A stretch of DNA of 64,000 nt from Mycolicibacterium chlorophenolicum (GCF_001044235.1 NZ_JYNL01000020.1:708045-772044); one strand, 5' to 3'; positions 26,195 through 36,243 are shown, counted from the stretch's first letter. Program-made: numbers and translations. The notes: generated by a model from the sequence alone, not told the origin.

Positions 26195-27093
26195 CCCTCG
26201 ACGCCCCGGACCTCGCGCACAGCCGATGGCAGCGCTGGAGCACCGACATGCACATCGTCGTGACCGAACCGCCGTCGCTGCGCCGCGCCCGGTTCGAGGT
26301 CGACGCCGAACTCGACGCCGTCGAACGTGCGGCGTCCCGGTTCCGGCCGGATTCCGAGGTCATGGCGCTCGCCACCTCTGATGGCCGGCCGACCAGGATC
26401 AGCGAGACGCTGGCCGTCCTGCTGGAGGCCGCCTTGACCGCGGCACGGGAGACCGACGGCGACGTCGATCCCACCGTGGGCGCCGCGGTGGTCGCACTCG
26501 AGGGCGACGGCCGTGCCGCGCTGTCGACCATCACCCCGGCGTGCTGGTCGATGGTCGCCCTCGACGGTCGGGTCGTCACCGTTCCGCCCGGGGTGCTGCT
26601 CGACCTGGGCGCCACCGCGAAGGCCGTCGCGGCCGATCGGTGCGCGGACCGGGTCCACCAGGTCACGGGCAGCGGGGTGCTGATCAACCTCGGCGGTGAC
26701 ATCGCCACCGCGGGGCCGGCGCCCGACGGCGGCTGGCAGGTCCTGGTGCACGACGTCGACGGGGATCCGGACAGTGCGGTCGCGTTGCCGTCCGGCACCG
26801 CACTGGCCACCTCCAGCACCCTTCGGCGCACCTGGCGGTGCAATGGCGCAGTGCTGCATCACATCCTGGATCCGCGCACGGGCCGGTCCGCGGATCCGTT
26901 GTGGCGCACGGTGTCCGTCGCGGCGCAGACCTGTTGGGCCGCGAACACCGTTTCGACAGCGGCGATCGTGCGCGGGTGGGCGGCGCTGACATGGATTGCG
27001 GCGCTGGGAATGTCGGCGCGACTGGTGGACAGCGAGTGCGTCGAGCACACCATCGGTACGTGGCCGCGCACTGCTGCGGAGGCTCGGCGATGA
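26191..27093 (+). CDS. ApbE-type FAD:protein FMN transferase
   Basis: The 300-residue protein has the ApbE fold: MHIVVTEP near the start, FRPDSEVMAL, the DGDVDPTVGAAV block, the Mg/FAD motif VLLDLGATAKAVAADR, GVLINLGGDIAT and HHILDPRTGRSA. ApbE proteins attach FMN covalently to Thr/Ser of partner electron-transfer proteins. No lipoprotein signal is visible, so this copy may be cytosolic or use the partner encoded upstream. It overlaps both neighbours by 4 bp. Confidence 0.88.
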   Translation: MTLDAPDLAHSRWQRWSTDMHIVVTEPPSLRRARFEVDAELDAVERAASRFRPDSEVMALATSDGRPTRISETLAVLLEAALTAARETDGDVDPTVGAAVVALEGDGRAALSTITPACWSMVALDGRVVTVPPGVLLDLGATAKAVAADRCADRVHQVTGSGVLINLGGDIATAGPAPDGGWQVLVHDVDGDPDSAVALPSGTALATSSTLRRTWRCNGAVLHHILDPRTGRSADPLWRTVSVAAQTCWAANTVSTAAIVRGWAALTWIAALGMSARLVDSECVEHTIGTWPRTAAEARR

Positions 27094-27650
27094 CCAGTGA
27101 GGCACTGTGGGCGCTGGGGCGCGGTACCGGGATCACCGCCCTGGTGTTCCTGACGATCTCGCAGGCGCTGGGCATCGCCACCCGTTCCGGGCGCCGCGTC
27201 GTCGCGCTCCCCCGCTTCGCCGTCGCCGACGTTCACCGGTTCGCCGCGCTGGCCGGGACCGGGCTGGTCGCTCTGCATCTGACCCTGCTGTTCTTCGACC
27301 CGTACGCCCAACTGCGCCTGGTCGACTTCGTCGTTCCGTTCCTCGCCGCGTACCGGCCCGTCTGGCTCGGCCTGGGCACCCTCGCCTGTGACGTCCTCGT
27401 CGTGGTGACGGTCAGCAGCCTGTTGCGTCACCGCCTCGGTCTGCGCGCGTTCCGCGCCATCCACTGGCTCGCCTACGCGCTGTGGCCGGTCGCGCTGGTG
27501 CACGCGCTCGGCTCGGGCACCGACGCCCAACGCGCCTGGTTCCTGGCTCTGGCAGGCGGTTGCGCGGTCGTCGTCGCGGGCGCGCTGATGTGGCGACTGC
27601 GGGCCGACTACGTCGAATACGCCGATACCCGAACAGAGGCCCGCCGATGA
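27090..27650 (+). CDS. Ferric-reductase-like di-haem transmembrane protein
   Basis: The 186-residue membrane protein has about five to six helices. Four histidines are spaced as in ferric-reductase domains: H49-x13-H63 and H125-x12-H138, enough to hold two b-type haems stacked across the membrane. There is no FAD or NAD domain, so it must receive electrons from partner subunits such as the NuoF-like protein and ferredoxin encoded next. The start and stop overlap neighbours by 4 bp. Confidence 0.82.
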   Translation: MTSEALWALGRGTGITALVFLTISQALGIATRSGRRVVALPRFAVADVHRFAALAGTGLVALHLTLLFFDPYAQLRLVDFVVPFLAAYRPVWLGLGTLACDVLVVVTVSSLLRHRLGLRAFRAIHWLAYALWPVALVHALGSGTDAQRAWFLALAGGCAVVVAGALMWRLRADYVEYADTRTEARR

Positions 27651-28921
27651 CCGCCCTCTCACCGTCGCGCACGAATCCTCCTGGTGCACAACGCCTCTTC
27701 GCTGCCGGCGGGAGCGGCCTGACCGAGCATCACACGCGATTCGGCGCCCTCCCCACCCACTCGGCGGAGCAGGTGGTCGCGTCACTGCACGCAGCGGGTC
27801 TGACGGGGCGGGGCGGAGCAGGGTTTCCCACCGGCCGCAAGATCGCCTCGGTCACTGGACGCGGCGCCGTGGTGATCGGTAACGGCGCCGAGGGCGAGCC
27901 ACTCAGCCAGAAGGACGCCATGCTCCTGACCCGGGCACCCCATCTGGTGCTGGACGGTCTGCAGGTGTGCGCATCGACGGTCGGCGCGGACAGGGTCTAC
28001 CTCTATGTGCCGGAACGCATTTCGCCGGCCGTACGGAAGACCCTCGACGAACGGGTCGCCGCCGGAGTGGACCCGCGCCGGGTGACCCTCGTCGAGGCCT
28101 CCGACACGTTCGTCGCCGGCGAGGAGTCCGCGGTGGTCCGGCGCATCGAAGGCGGTCCGGCGCTGCCCCGCGACCGCACGGTCCCGACGTCGATCTCCGG
28201 GGTGCGGGGACGCCCCACGCTGGTCAACAATGTCGAAACACTGGCCCATGTCGCGTTGATCGCCCGCTACGGTCCGCAGTGGTTCCGATCGGTCGGCGAC
28301 CCGGAAGATCCCGGCACCATGCTGATCACACTGTCGGGAGCGCTACCCCGACGCGGTGTCCTCGAACTGCCCACCGGAACCCCGCTGGCGGACGTCCTCG
28401 CCGCAGGCGGCCTCACCGACCTGCGGACCGCCCGAGCGGTGCTGACCGGCGGCTACCACGGCAGCTGGATCCCGGCGGCGAACCTCACCGATGCCCGCCT
28501 GTCCCGTGCGGGCCTGCGAGCGTGCGGGGCCACCCCCGGCGCGGGCATCGTCCATGTGCTCGCCGCCGACCAGTGCGGCCTCGCCCACACCGCGGGCATC
28601 GTCGCCTACCTCGCCGATCACGGTGCCCGACAGTGCGGTCCGTGCCGCAACGGCCTTCCCCGGCTGGCCGAGCTGTGCGACGAGCTCGCCTACGGCCGGG
28701 TCGACGACGGACAGATCCGTGAGCTGCACCGGATGCTCGGCCTCGTCGATGGCCGCGGCGCGTGCCGCCACCCGGACGGCACTGTCCGCATGGTGCGCAG
28801 CGCGCTGAACGCCTTCGCCGACGACATCGCCCACCATCGCGCCGGCCGCTGCAGCGCCGCACTGGTCACCGCCCGCAGCGCCGACCGTCGCGGTGCCCGA
28901 CGCGCTGTGGGGATCGCGTGA
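27647..28921 (+). CDS. NuoF-like NADH-oxidising flavoprotein with incomplete iron-sulfur ligand set
   Basis: The 424-residue protein resembles complex I subunit NuoF: FMN loop GRGGAGFPTGRK (55-65), NADH-binding NGAEGEP with acidic E82/E84, NNVETLAHVA, an SLBB region about 235-285, and a C-terminal cluster segment. In NuoF the N3 cluster has CxxCxxC plus a distal Cys; here the equivalents are A327, C330, C333 and C373, so the first ligand is lost. It likely feeds electrons from NAD(P)H into the adjacent ferredoxin and di-haem protein, outside complex I. Confidence 0.82.
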   Translation: MTALSPSRTNPPGAQRLFAAGGSGLTEHHTRFGALPTHSAEQVVASLHAAGLTGRGGAGFPTGRKIASVTGRGAVVIGNGAEGEPLSQKDAMLLTRAPHLVLDGLQVCASTVGADRVYLYVPERISPAVRKTLDERVAAGVDPRRVTLVEASDTFVAGEESAVVRRIEGGPALPRDRTVPTSISGVRGRPTLVNNVETLAHVALIARYGPQWFRSVGDPEDPGTMLITLSGALPRRGVLELPTGTPLADVLAAGGLTDLRTARAVLTGGYHGSWIPAANLTDARLSRAGLRACGATPGAGIVHVLAADQCGLAHTAGIVAYLADHGARQCGPCRNGLPRLAELCDELAYGRVDDGQIRELHRMLGLVDGRGACRHPDGTVRMVRSALNAFADDIAHHRAGRCSAALVTARSADRRGARRAVGIA

Positions 28922-29148
28922 AACGCCCGGCGGCACCGCGCAGGTTGCACATCGACTGGACCCGATGCGATGGCCGGGGCCTGTGCACCGAGCTGCTGCC
29001 CGGGGTGTTCGACCGCGACGACTGGGGCTACCCCCTGGCGCGTGACGGGTCCCGCGAGCCGGTGATACCGCGCGGCGACCTGGCCGAGGCACGGATGGCC
29101 GTGAACCGCTGCCCACGCCTCGCGCTGTCCCTGACCACGCGCTCCTAG
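28918..29148 (+). CDS. Small 3Fe-4S-type ferredoxin
   Basis: The 76-residue protein has only three cysteines, C17 and C23 in RCDGRGLC and C65 in NRCPRLAL, the pattern of 3Fe-4S ferredoxins in which the second CxxC cysteine is absent (R20). The start is GTG overlapping the stop of the NuoF-like gene (GTGA). It is probably the soluble acceptor of that subunit. Confidence 0.8.
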   Translation: MKRPAAPRRLHIDWTRCDGRGLCTELLPGVFDRDDWGYPLARDGSREPVIPRGDLAEARMAVNRCPRLALSLTTRS

Positions 29149-29194
29149 CTCGACATCCCTTCCCAACAACCACTTTCACCAGAAAGGGCTCGCC

Positions 29195-29671
29195 TTGTCC
29201 ACGTTCCAGGGACTTCCCGCTCATATCCTGCTCGTGCACTTCATCGTGGTGCTCGCGCCGGCGACCGCCGTGCTCGCGATCGTGTGCGCGCTGTGGCCGG
29301 CCGCGCGGCGCCACTTCACATGGCTGGTCGTGCTCCTTGCCGCCGCGACCACGCTCCTGACCCCGCTGACGACCGATGCCGGCGAGTGGCTGGAGCAGCG
29401 CACCGAACCCACCGCAGTGCTGCAGGCGCACACCGAACTCGGTGACACCATGCTCTACTTCTCAGTGGGCCTGCTCGTCGCCGCGGCGCTGCTGGCGTTC
29501 ATGCATCTTCGCGAGAACCGCAACCAACCGCTCAAGCCGGCGCTCCGATGGGCCGTTGTCGGCATCGTCGTCGTCGCAGCCGTCGCCACCTCGGCCCAGG
29601 TGTATCGGATCGGCGACTCCGGGGCGCGCTCGGCCTGGGCCGACAAGGTCGCTGCGACGCAGTCTCCCTGA
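29195..29671 (+). CDS. DUF2231-type four-helix membrane protein
   Basis: The 158-residue membrane protein has four hydrophobic helices. The first is HILLVHFIVVLAPATAVLAI, and a GDTMLYFS motif precedes the third. His26-Phe type residues in helix 1 recur in DUF2231 proteins, which are often found next to electron-transfer genes. It starts with TTG at 29195 with AGAAAGGG upstream. It is the last gene of the redox module and convergent with the small membrane protein gene at 29684. Confidence 0.75.
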   Translation: MSTFQGLPAHILLVHFIVVLAPATAVLAIVCALWPAARRHFTWLVVLLAAATTLLTPLTTDAGEWLEQRTEPTAVLQAHTELGDTMLYFSVGLLVAAALLAFMHLRENRNQPLKPALRWAVVGIVVVAAVATSAQVYRIGDSGARSAWADKVAATQSP

Positions 29672-29683
29672 GGGGTAGCGGGC

Positions 29684-30016
29684 CTACTTCTTGCGCTGGC
29701 TCTGCGCGTACTCCTCGGGCCGATTCTTCTTCATCCACGCCCTCATCGGCCAGAACAGCACCCAGAGAACCGGATACACGGTGACGTAGAACAGCCCGTA
29801 CACGGCCAGACACCCCAGTATCCCGAGCACCCAGCCGGGGTAGATGATGATCAGGCAGAACTGGATGAACTGCTTCAGCACGACCGGGTACCCGTCGGCC
29901 ATCGCCCACACCGTCTTCGGGCTCAGGGCGTTGACGAGTGTCCGCCACGTCGACGGCTTGGGCGCCGCGAGTGGTTCGCCGTCCTCGGCTTCGGCACCGC
30001 TCGCGGGCTCGGTCAT
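29684..30016 (-). CDS. Small membrane protein next to nrdF2
   Basis: The 110-residue protein has an acidic N-terminus (about 20 residues), an amphipathic segment, two transmembrane helices (about 52-73 and 74-95) and a basic C-terminus ending QSQRKK. I recognise no domain. It begins 2 bp after the nrdF2 stop on the same strand and is probably co-transcribed. The position corresponds to Rv3047c in M. tuberculosis, but I cannot confirm homology. Confidence 0.7.
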   Translation of the reverse strand: MTEPASGAEAEDGEPLAAPKPSTWRTLVNALSPKTVWAMADGYPVVLKQFIQFCLIIIYPGWVLGILGCLAVYGLFYVTVYPVLWVLFWPMRAWMKKNRPEEYAQSQRKK

Positions 30017-30018
30017 GG

Positions 30019-31053
<1,035 letters not shown>

Positions 31054-31066
<13 letters not shown>

Positions 31067-32829
31067 GGTGCGAAAACGGGTGACGATGCCACATCTTGTG
31101 TTGGCGTGTCGCCTCGTACGCGGCCGGCCGTCTCCGCGGGCATCCCGACGCCGCCGGACCTCCCCGTGGCGGGTGCGGATCGTCGGGCCAGCACCCACAC
31201 GGTGGCCGCGGTGAGCCCGACCGTGAGCACGGCCAGCGCGCCGATGCTGTGACCGGCGCCACCGGTGAAGGTGTCACGGTAGGCGGCCATGGCCGGCACG
31301 GACGCGGTGTACCTGTCGAGCCCGAGGTGTCGGCCCAGGGCTTCGAAGGCATGGCGGTTGGACAGCACGATGCTGATCAACCGGCCGGGGCCCGCCATGG
31401 CGTCGACGGGAACGATCGCCCCGCCGAAGAGCACCTGCGGGAAGCACAGCATCGGCAGGGCCAGGGCGGCCTGGGCGGCGTTGGAGACGGCGGCCGACGC
31501 CAACAACCCCAGCGCAAGCGCTGACGTCGCCTCGAGCACCATCGTGAGGAACAGCAGGGCGTAGACGTGCCAGCCGGCAGCGGGCAGCCTGCCCAGCAGG
31601 CGCAGCACTCCGAGCAGCACCACGCACACCGCGGCCAACACGGGGAGCAGCGTCGCCACTTTCGACAACACGTAGGCGCCGACCCGGAGACCGGACACGC
31701 GCTCCCGCCGGAAGACAGCCATCTCGCCGACGATCTGCAGCAGACCGTAGGTCAGGCCGAAGAAGAAGCCGTCGAAGGCGATCCAGAACACGATCTGCGC
31801 CGGGGCCACGCCTGCGGCGCGGACGTCGAAGGCGTCGCGGGTGAACAGTGTCGCCATCATCGCGGTGACCAGAACCGGGGAGCCGAGCAGGATCGCCAAG
31901 GTGAGACGGTTGCGCAGCAGGACGTCGACGTTGCGCCGCGTCAACAGCCACCACTGCCGGACCGCACCGGTACGCCGACGGTCCGGCAATGCCACCGGTG
32001 CCGACGCAGGCTCGCTCCTGACGGCAGTGGCCAGTCGCTGCGCGAATCGCCGGGCCCAGACGGCGGGGGTGTCCTCCGCTGCGAGCCGCTCATAGACCTG
32101 GGCGAGGTCCGTCACGCCGAAGTGACGCCGCGCCTCTGCGGGGGTACCGATGAAGGCGAGGTGGCCGTTCGGAGCGAGAAAGACGACACGGTCGCACATG
32201 TCGATGCTGGCCGGTTCGTGCGTCGTCACGACTGTGGTGACACCGCGATCAGTCAGTCGGCGCAGTAGGCGCATCACCTCTACCGATGTCGCGGGATCGA
32301 GTCCCGACGTCGGCTCGTCGAGGAAGAACAGGCGCGGCCGGGTCAGCAACTCGACGGCGATGCTGGCTCGCTTGCGCTGACCGCCGGACAACAGGCGAAT
32401 CGGAACGTCGGCCCTGTCAGCCAGATTGAGGTCGGACATCGTCTGTTCCACCACGCGGTCGGCCTCCTCGGCAGAAGTACCGGCCGGCAGCCGCAGCTTC
32501 GCCGCGTAGCGCAGCGTGCGCCGCAACGGCATCTCGAGATGAATGATGTCGTCCTGAGGGACATATCCGACGCCATCGGCCCCGCACGCCCCGGGCGGCA
32601 GGCCGTCGAAGCGGATCTGCCCGCCCGATGGTCGCCGTTGTCCGGCCAGAACGTCCAGCAGCGTGGTCTTGCCGGCCCCACTGCCGCCCGCGATGGCGAG
32701 CAACTCGCCCGGCTCCACGGTCAGGGACAGCTCGGCGAGGATCTGCCGCCCGCCGGACCGGTAGGTGACGTCGACGGCGTCGACCCGGCCGCCGCGTCGC
32801 GTCTGGAGGTGAAATGTGCTGTCGGTCAT
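31054..32829 (-). CDS. ABCG-like half transporter (ATPase fused to ABC-2 membrane domain)
   Basis: The 591-residue protein has an N-terminal ATPase: Walker A GGSGAGKTT, Q-loop YVPQDD, signature LLSGGQRKRASIAVEL and Walker B LFFLDEPTSGLDP, as in eukaryotic ABCG exporters. A linker follows at about 260-320, then six helices of the ABC-2 type including FFFGLTYGLLQIVGEMAVF. Mycobacterial relatives such as Rv1747 add FHA domains; this one lacks them. It probably works as a homodimeric lipid or drug exporter. The ATG 32827-32829 follows GAAGGGG. It is downstream of and possibly co-regulated with the HD-GYP/LuxR gene. Confidence 0.87.
31086..31101. promoter_or_regulatory. nrdF2: Candidate NrdR box 2 of nrdF2
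   Basis: On the coding strand this starts ACACAAGATG, the identical decamer found before nrdH (43051-43060). It lies inside the last codons of the upstream ABC gene. The 35-bp offset from box 1 is slightly longer than the usual 31-33 bp. Confidence 0.45.
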
Positions 32830-32894
32830 GAGGAAAACCCCTTCGTGAGTGAGCCCGGTCGCCTTGATCGTCGGCTGCAGCGCGAAGATCCGCA

Positions 32895-32910
32895 TGGGGC
32901 GTTTGCCCCA
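32895..32910. repeat. Short inverted repeat before the ABCG-like gene
   Basis: TGGGGC-gttt-GCCCCA lies in the 143-bp gap between the HD-GYP/LuxR gene and the ABC gene. It could be an operator for the LuxR-type protein or a weak terminator; nothing distinguishes these. Confidence 0.35.
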
Positions 32911-32972
32911 ATCTGCGCGACCACGCAGGGGAATTCCGAAAATCGTTCTCCCGCAGAAAAGTACGAGGATCG

Positions 32973-34577
32973 TTACCGCGCGTCGGCGACGAACGGGGCA
33001 AGACCGCGGTCGATCGCCGCGAGACTGGCCTGCGTTCGGTTGTTCACGTTGAGTTTCGCGTAGACCCGCTCGACGTGGTTGCGCGCCGTCTTCTCCGCGA
33101 TGTGCAGCGCGGCCGCGATCTCGCGGTTCGACCGGCCCTGCGCCACGAGCCGCAGCACATCGACCTCCCGCGGGGTGAGGCTCCCGTCGCGCGATGTACG
33201 CCGCGGAGCCTGGTGTCCGGCCGCCGCCAGGACGGCCTCGACGGAGTCGTTGTCGAGGCGCCCGGCGCGGGCGTGTTCCCGCATCGTCCGCGCGGCGCCG
33301 GGGCCGTCGAGGGAAGGTCGGTCGCGGTGCGGCTCGAGCAGCTGGTGGTAGGCGACCGACGCCGCGAGCAGGCGGTCGGCGGCCGACAGCTCGGCCCCGA
33401 CGAGCCCGCGGGGAAAACCGGATCCGTCGATGCGCTCCTCGCCCTTGGTGGCGATGGACACCACCGACTCCAGACCACCGACCCGGCTGAGGATCCGCCC
33501 GGTCAGATACGGGTACAACTCGAGCCGCTCCGACTCGGCCGTGGTGAGCGGCCCCTTCTTGTTCCAGATCTGGTTCGACACGCCCAACCGGCCGAGCCCG
33601 TGCACCAGGCCGGCCCGGTACAGGCGTGACACGTCGACCGTCGGCATGCGCAGTCGCCGGGCGGCCTCGGCGGCCACGTCGGCGATCCCACGCGAATACC
33701 CGGGCGAGCACGGGCATTTGAGGTCGACGAAGTCGGCGACAGCGCGGAGCATGTCATCGGTTTCGTCGGCATCCAGGGTGCGATGACGATCGGGTGCCTG
33801 CGCCAGCGCGGCGGTCCAGACGTCGATGTCGAGAAGCCCGTCGACGATCGCTGCGGCATCGCGGACGAACACGTCGGCCACCTCCGGGCTGAATTGCGTT
33901 GCGCGCCGGGCCCGTGCGACCTCGACGGCGTGTGACACGCCACCGGCCCGCAGATGCACTTCGGCCACGTCGGCCAGCCGCACGATATGGACTTCGTCCG
34001 GAATTTCCTGTCCACGAACACCATTGGGCATCCCGCGGCCGTCCCACCGCTCGAAGATGTGCGCCAGGGCCCGTCCGACCTGGGGATCCAGACCCATCCG
34101 ATCGGACAGCACTCCTGCGGAACTGCAGTGCGAGTTAATCAGCTCGCCGACCTGGTGGCGGGCCGTCATGAGGAATGCGGCGGTGCGCACCCCGCGCTCC
34201 CATCCCGGCGAGTCCCGCCCGACGTGGCTCGCCATCAGGCGCAGGAACGGCAACCCGGCCATGTCCACGCCGTAGGTGTCCGCCCGGAAGGCGATGTCGT
34301 CACCGAAGAGAGCAGCCAGCTCGTGAGAGTCGGCGTGACACCCGATCCACCCGACCAGGTTGGCGTAGTAGACGGTGGCGCGGCGCTGCGCGTCGAGCCC
34401 CATGCGCTCGGCGATCCGGGTCGCGATCAGCGAGGACCGCAGCATGTGTTCCATGGGTTGGCCGAGGCCGAGATCGATCGCCAGGGAGATCGCGGCCAGC
34501 AGTTCCGCCCTGCGCAGTCCCCTGTCCGAGCCGATCCCCGACGGGTGCACGCGCTCATTGTGCACCCGGGTCGTCAT
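32973..34577 (-). CDS. HD-GYP-like protein with C-terminal LuxR DNA-binding domain
   Basis: The 534-residue protein has two HD-GYP-like halves. The first half has HIFERWDGRGMPNGV (about 180), and the second GEERIDGSGFPRG (about 400), both degenerate forms of the HHERxDGxGYP motif, with LVHGLGRLGV in place of HDIGK. The C-terminus is a LuxR HTH (LTPREVDVLRLVAQGRSNRE, then AEKTARNHVERVYAKL). It may sense a nucleotide or ligand and regulate the downstream exporter. ATG 34575-34577 is used. It is divergent from an adenylate cyclase gene, 91 bp away. Confidence 0.82.
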   Translation of the reverse strand: MTTRVHNERVHPSGIGSDRGLRRAELLAAISLAIDLGLGQPMEHMLRSSLIATRIAERMGLDAQRRATVYYANLVGWIGCHADSHELAALFGDDIAFRADTYGVDMAGLPFLRLMASHVGRDSPGWERGVRTAAFLMTARHQVGELINSHCSSAGVLSDRMGLDPQVGRALAHIFERWDGRGMPNGVRGQEIPDEVHIVRLADVAEVHLRAGGVSHAVEVARARRATQFSPEVADVFVRDAAAIVDGLLDIDVWTAALAQAPDRHRTLDADETDDMLRAVADFVDLKCPCSPGYSRGIADVAAEAARRLRMPTVDVSRLYRAGLVHGLGRLGVSNQIWNKKGPLTTAESERLELYPYLTGRILSRVGGLESVVSIATKGEERIDGSGFPRGLVGAELSAADRLLAASVAYHQLLEPHRDRPSLDGPGAARTMREHARAGRLDNDSVEAVLAAAGHQAPRRTSRDGSLTPREVDVLRLVAQGRSNREIAAALHIAEKTARNHVERVYAKLNVNNRTQASLAAIDRGLAPFVADAR

Positions 34578-34668
34578 TCGCACGCCCCTGATCGTGCGGG
34601 CGGACCGGAACGACGGCATGAGGCGATTGCCTCATGTGTGTCGCGCACCCGTACGCGAACATCGCCGC

Positions 34669-35556
34669 ATGACCACGATCATCGAGCCCCGCGCCACCTT
34701 CTCGACCGCGCGGGAGAACCCCTGGGATGCGGTGCTCACCGACGGTCACGCGTCACTGGTCCGGGCTCGGCGGTTGTTTCGCTACCTACCGTCAGCGCCC
34801 CGATGCAAGCTGTGCAACAACCCTTTCGGCGGGGTGGCCGGGCGGGTGCTGTCCGTCGCCGGATTCAGCCCGTCCCGGAAGAACCCGAACCTGTGCAGCC
34901 GCTGTTGTGATGCGCTGCCGGCCGGGGGCGCCGAGGTGGATGTCGCGGTGCTGTTCGCCGATGTGCGCGGCTCGACCGCACTGGGTCGGGCCGCGGCCGC
35001 GACCGACTTCGCCTCGCTGCTCAACAGGTTCTACGTCGCCGCGACCCACACGCTGCTCCGTCACGACGCGGTGATCGACAAGCTGATCGGCGACGAGGTG
35101 ATGGCGTTCTTCGTCCGGGGTATCAGCGGCCCCCACTACCGTGACCGCGCGGTCCGGGCGGGGCTCGACCTGCTCGCCGCGGTCAGAGACGGCGACGGTG
35201 CGCCGTGGCTGCAGGTCGGCGTGGCGGTCAATGCGGGCACCGCGTTCGTCGGCAACGTCGGTGGACAGGTCGTCGACTTCACCGCGCTCGGCGACCCCGT
35301 CAACGTCGCCGCCCGAATGCAGGGGCACGCGGCGGGCGGCGAACTGGTCGTGGCCGCTGGAGTGGCCGACCACCTGATGGAGGACACGCCGCGGCGCACA
35401 CTGCGGCTGCGTGATCGGCCACAGCCGCTCGACGCCTTCGTGCTGCGGGCGGGCGGATCGCCGGCGCTCAGGCGACCTTGTCGCGCCGCGTCACGCCTTC
35501 GTGCAACGGCAGGTCCGGATCGATGCGGATGCCCAGCACCTCGCACGTGCCGTTGA
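34669..35556 (+). CDS. Class III adenylate cyclase with N-terminal Cys4 zinc-ribbon-like segment
   Basis: The 295-residue protein has an N-terminal CxxC pair (C46/C49 and C76/C79), probably a zinc ribbon, then a complete cyclase domain (about 88-250). Metal aspartates are D98 and D142, the ATP-selecting lysine K138 in IDKLIGDE, D203/T205 in DFTALGD, and transition-state N212 and R216. All catalytic residues are present, so it should make cAMP. The C-terminus is basic and low-complexity and overlaps the convergent TetR gene by 89 bp. It is divergent from the HD-GYP/LuxR gene. Confidence 0.85.
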   Translation: MTTIIEPRATFSTARENPWDAVLTDGHASLVRARRLFRYLPSAPRCKLCNNPFGGVAGRVLSVAGFSPSRKNPNLCSRCCDALPAGGAEVDVAVLFADVRGSTALGRAAAATDFASLLNRFYVAATHTLLRHDAVIDKLIGDEVMAFFVRGISGPHYRDRAVRAGLDLLAAVRDGDGAPWLQVGVAVNAGTAFVGNVGGQVVDFTALGDPVNVAARMQGHAAGGELVVAAGVADHLMEDTPRRTLRLRDRPQPLDAFVLRAGGSPALRRPCRAASRLRATAGPDRCGCPAPRTCR

Positions 35557-36208
35557 TCGAGCCCATCATGATGGTGGTCAGGTAGTCGACGAACCGCTCG
35601 GTGGGCAGCCGGCGCGGGGTCTCGTGGTTGGAGCCCAGCCACCAGTCGGTGGCCGACGCCGCCGCCCCGAACGTCGCGAACGCGGCCAGCTCGAAGGCCG
35701 CCCCGTCGAGCTCCATCTCGCGCAGCTCGTTGCTGAACATGTCCGCCATCGCCAGCGTGATGTCCCGGCCCTCGTTGACGGCGCGGATCGTCGACTCGCT
35801 CTGCTCGGCGAACCGGCCCTGCATCAGGAAACGCACCACATTGGGGTGCTCGTCGACCAGACGGACGTACTGCTCCACGGCGCGGCGGATGATGGTGTGC
35901 GCCGGATCGGTCGAAATGTCGATCGACGGGAAGATGGCCGACCACAGCATGTCCCGCATGCGCTGACCGATCGCCTGGAACAGGTCGGACTTGTCGGTGA
36001 AGTGCCGGTAGATCTTGGGCTTGGCGGTGCCGGCCTCCTCGGCGATCTCGCGCAGCGAGACCTCGGGACCCTGCCGGTCGATGGCGCGGTAGGCGGCGTC
36101 GACGATCTCCGAGCGCACCTTCTTGCGGTGTTCGCGCCAGCGCTCACTGCGGGCGTCCACCTTGACGCCCGACTCGTCGGCAGGACGTGCCCTCGACCCT
36201 CGTCGCAC
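35468..36208 (-). CDS. TetR-family regulator (Rv3050c-like)
   Basis: The 246-residue protein has its HTH at about 33-80 (EIVDAAYRAIDRQGPEVSLR, GTAKPKIYRHFTDKSDL), preceded by a basic N-terminal extension, and a ligand domain with TDWWLGSNHETPRR. Its place between nrdF2 and nrdE and its length fit M. tuberculosis Rv3050c as I recall it. It is divergent from the geranylgeranyl-reductase-type gene, with inverted repeats in the gap, and probably regulates it. Confidence 0.85.
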   Translation of the reverse strand: MRRGSRARPADESGVKVDARSERWREHRKKVRSEIVDAAYRAIDRQGPEVSLREIAEEAGTAKPKIYRHFTDKSDLFQAIGQRMRDMLWSAIFPSIDISTDPAHTIIRRAVEQYVRLVDEHPNVVRFLMQGRFAEQSESTIRAVNEGRDITLAMADMFSNELREMELDGAAFELAAFATFGAAASATDWWLGSNHETPRRLPTERFVDYLTTIMMGSINGTCEVLGIRIDPDLPLHEGVTRRDKVA

Positions 36209-36243
36209 GCGATCACTGTACCCGCTCGGGCGTCGCTGACCTG

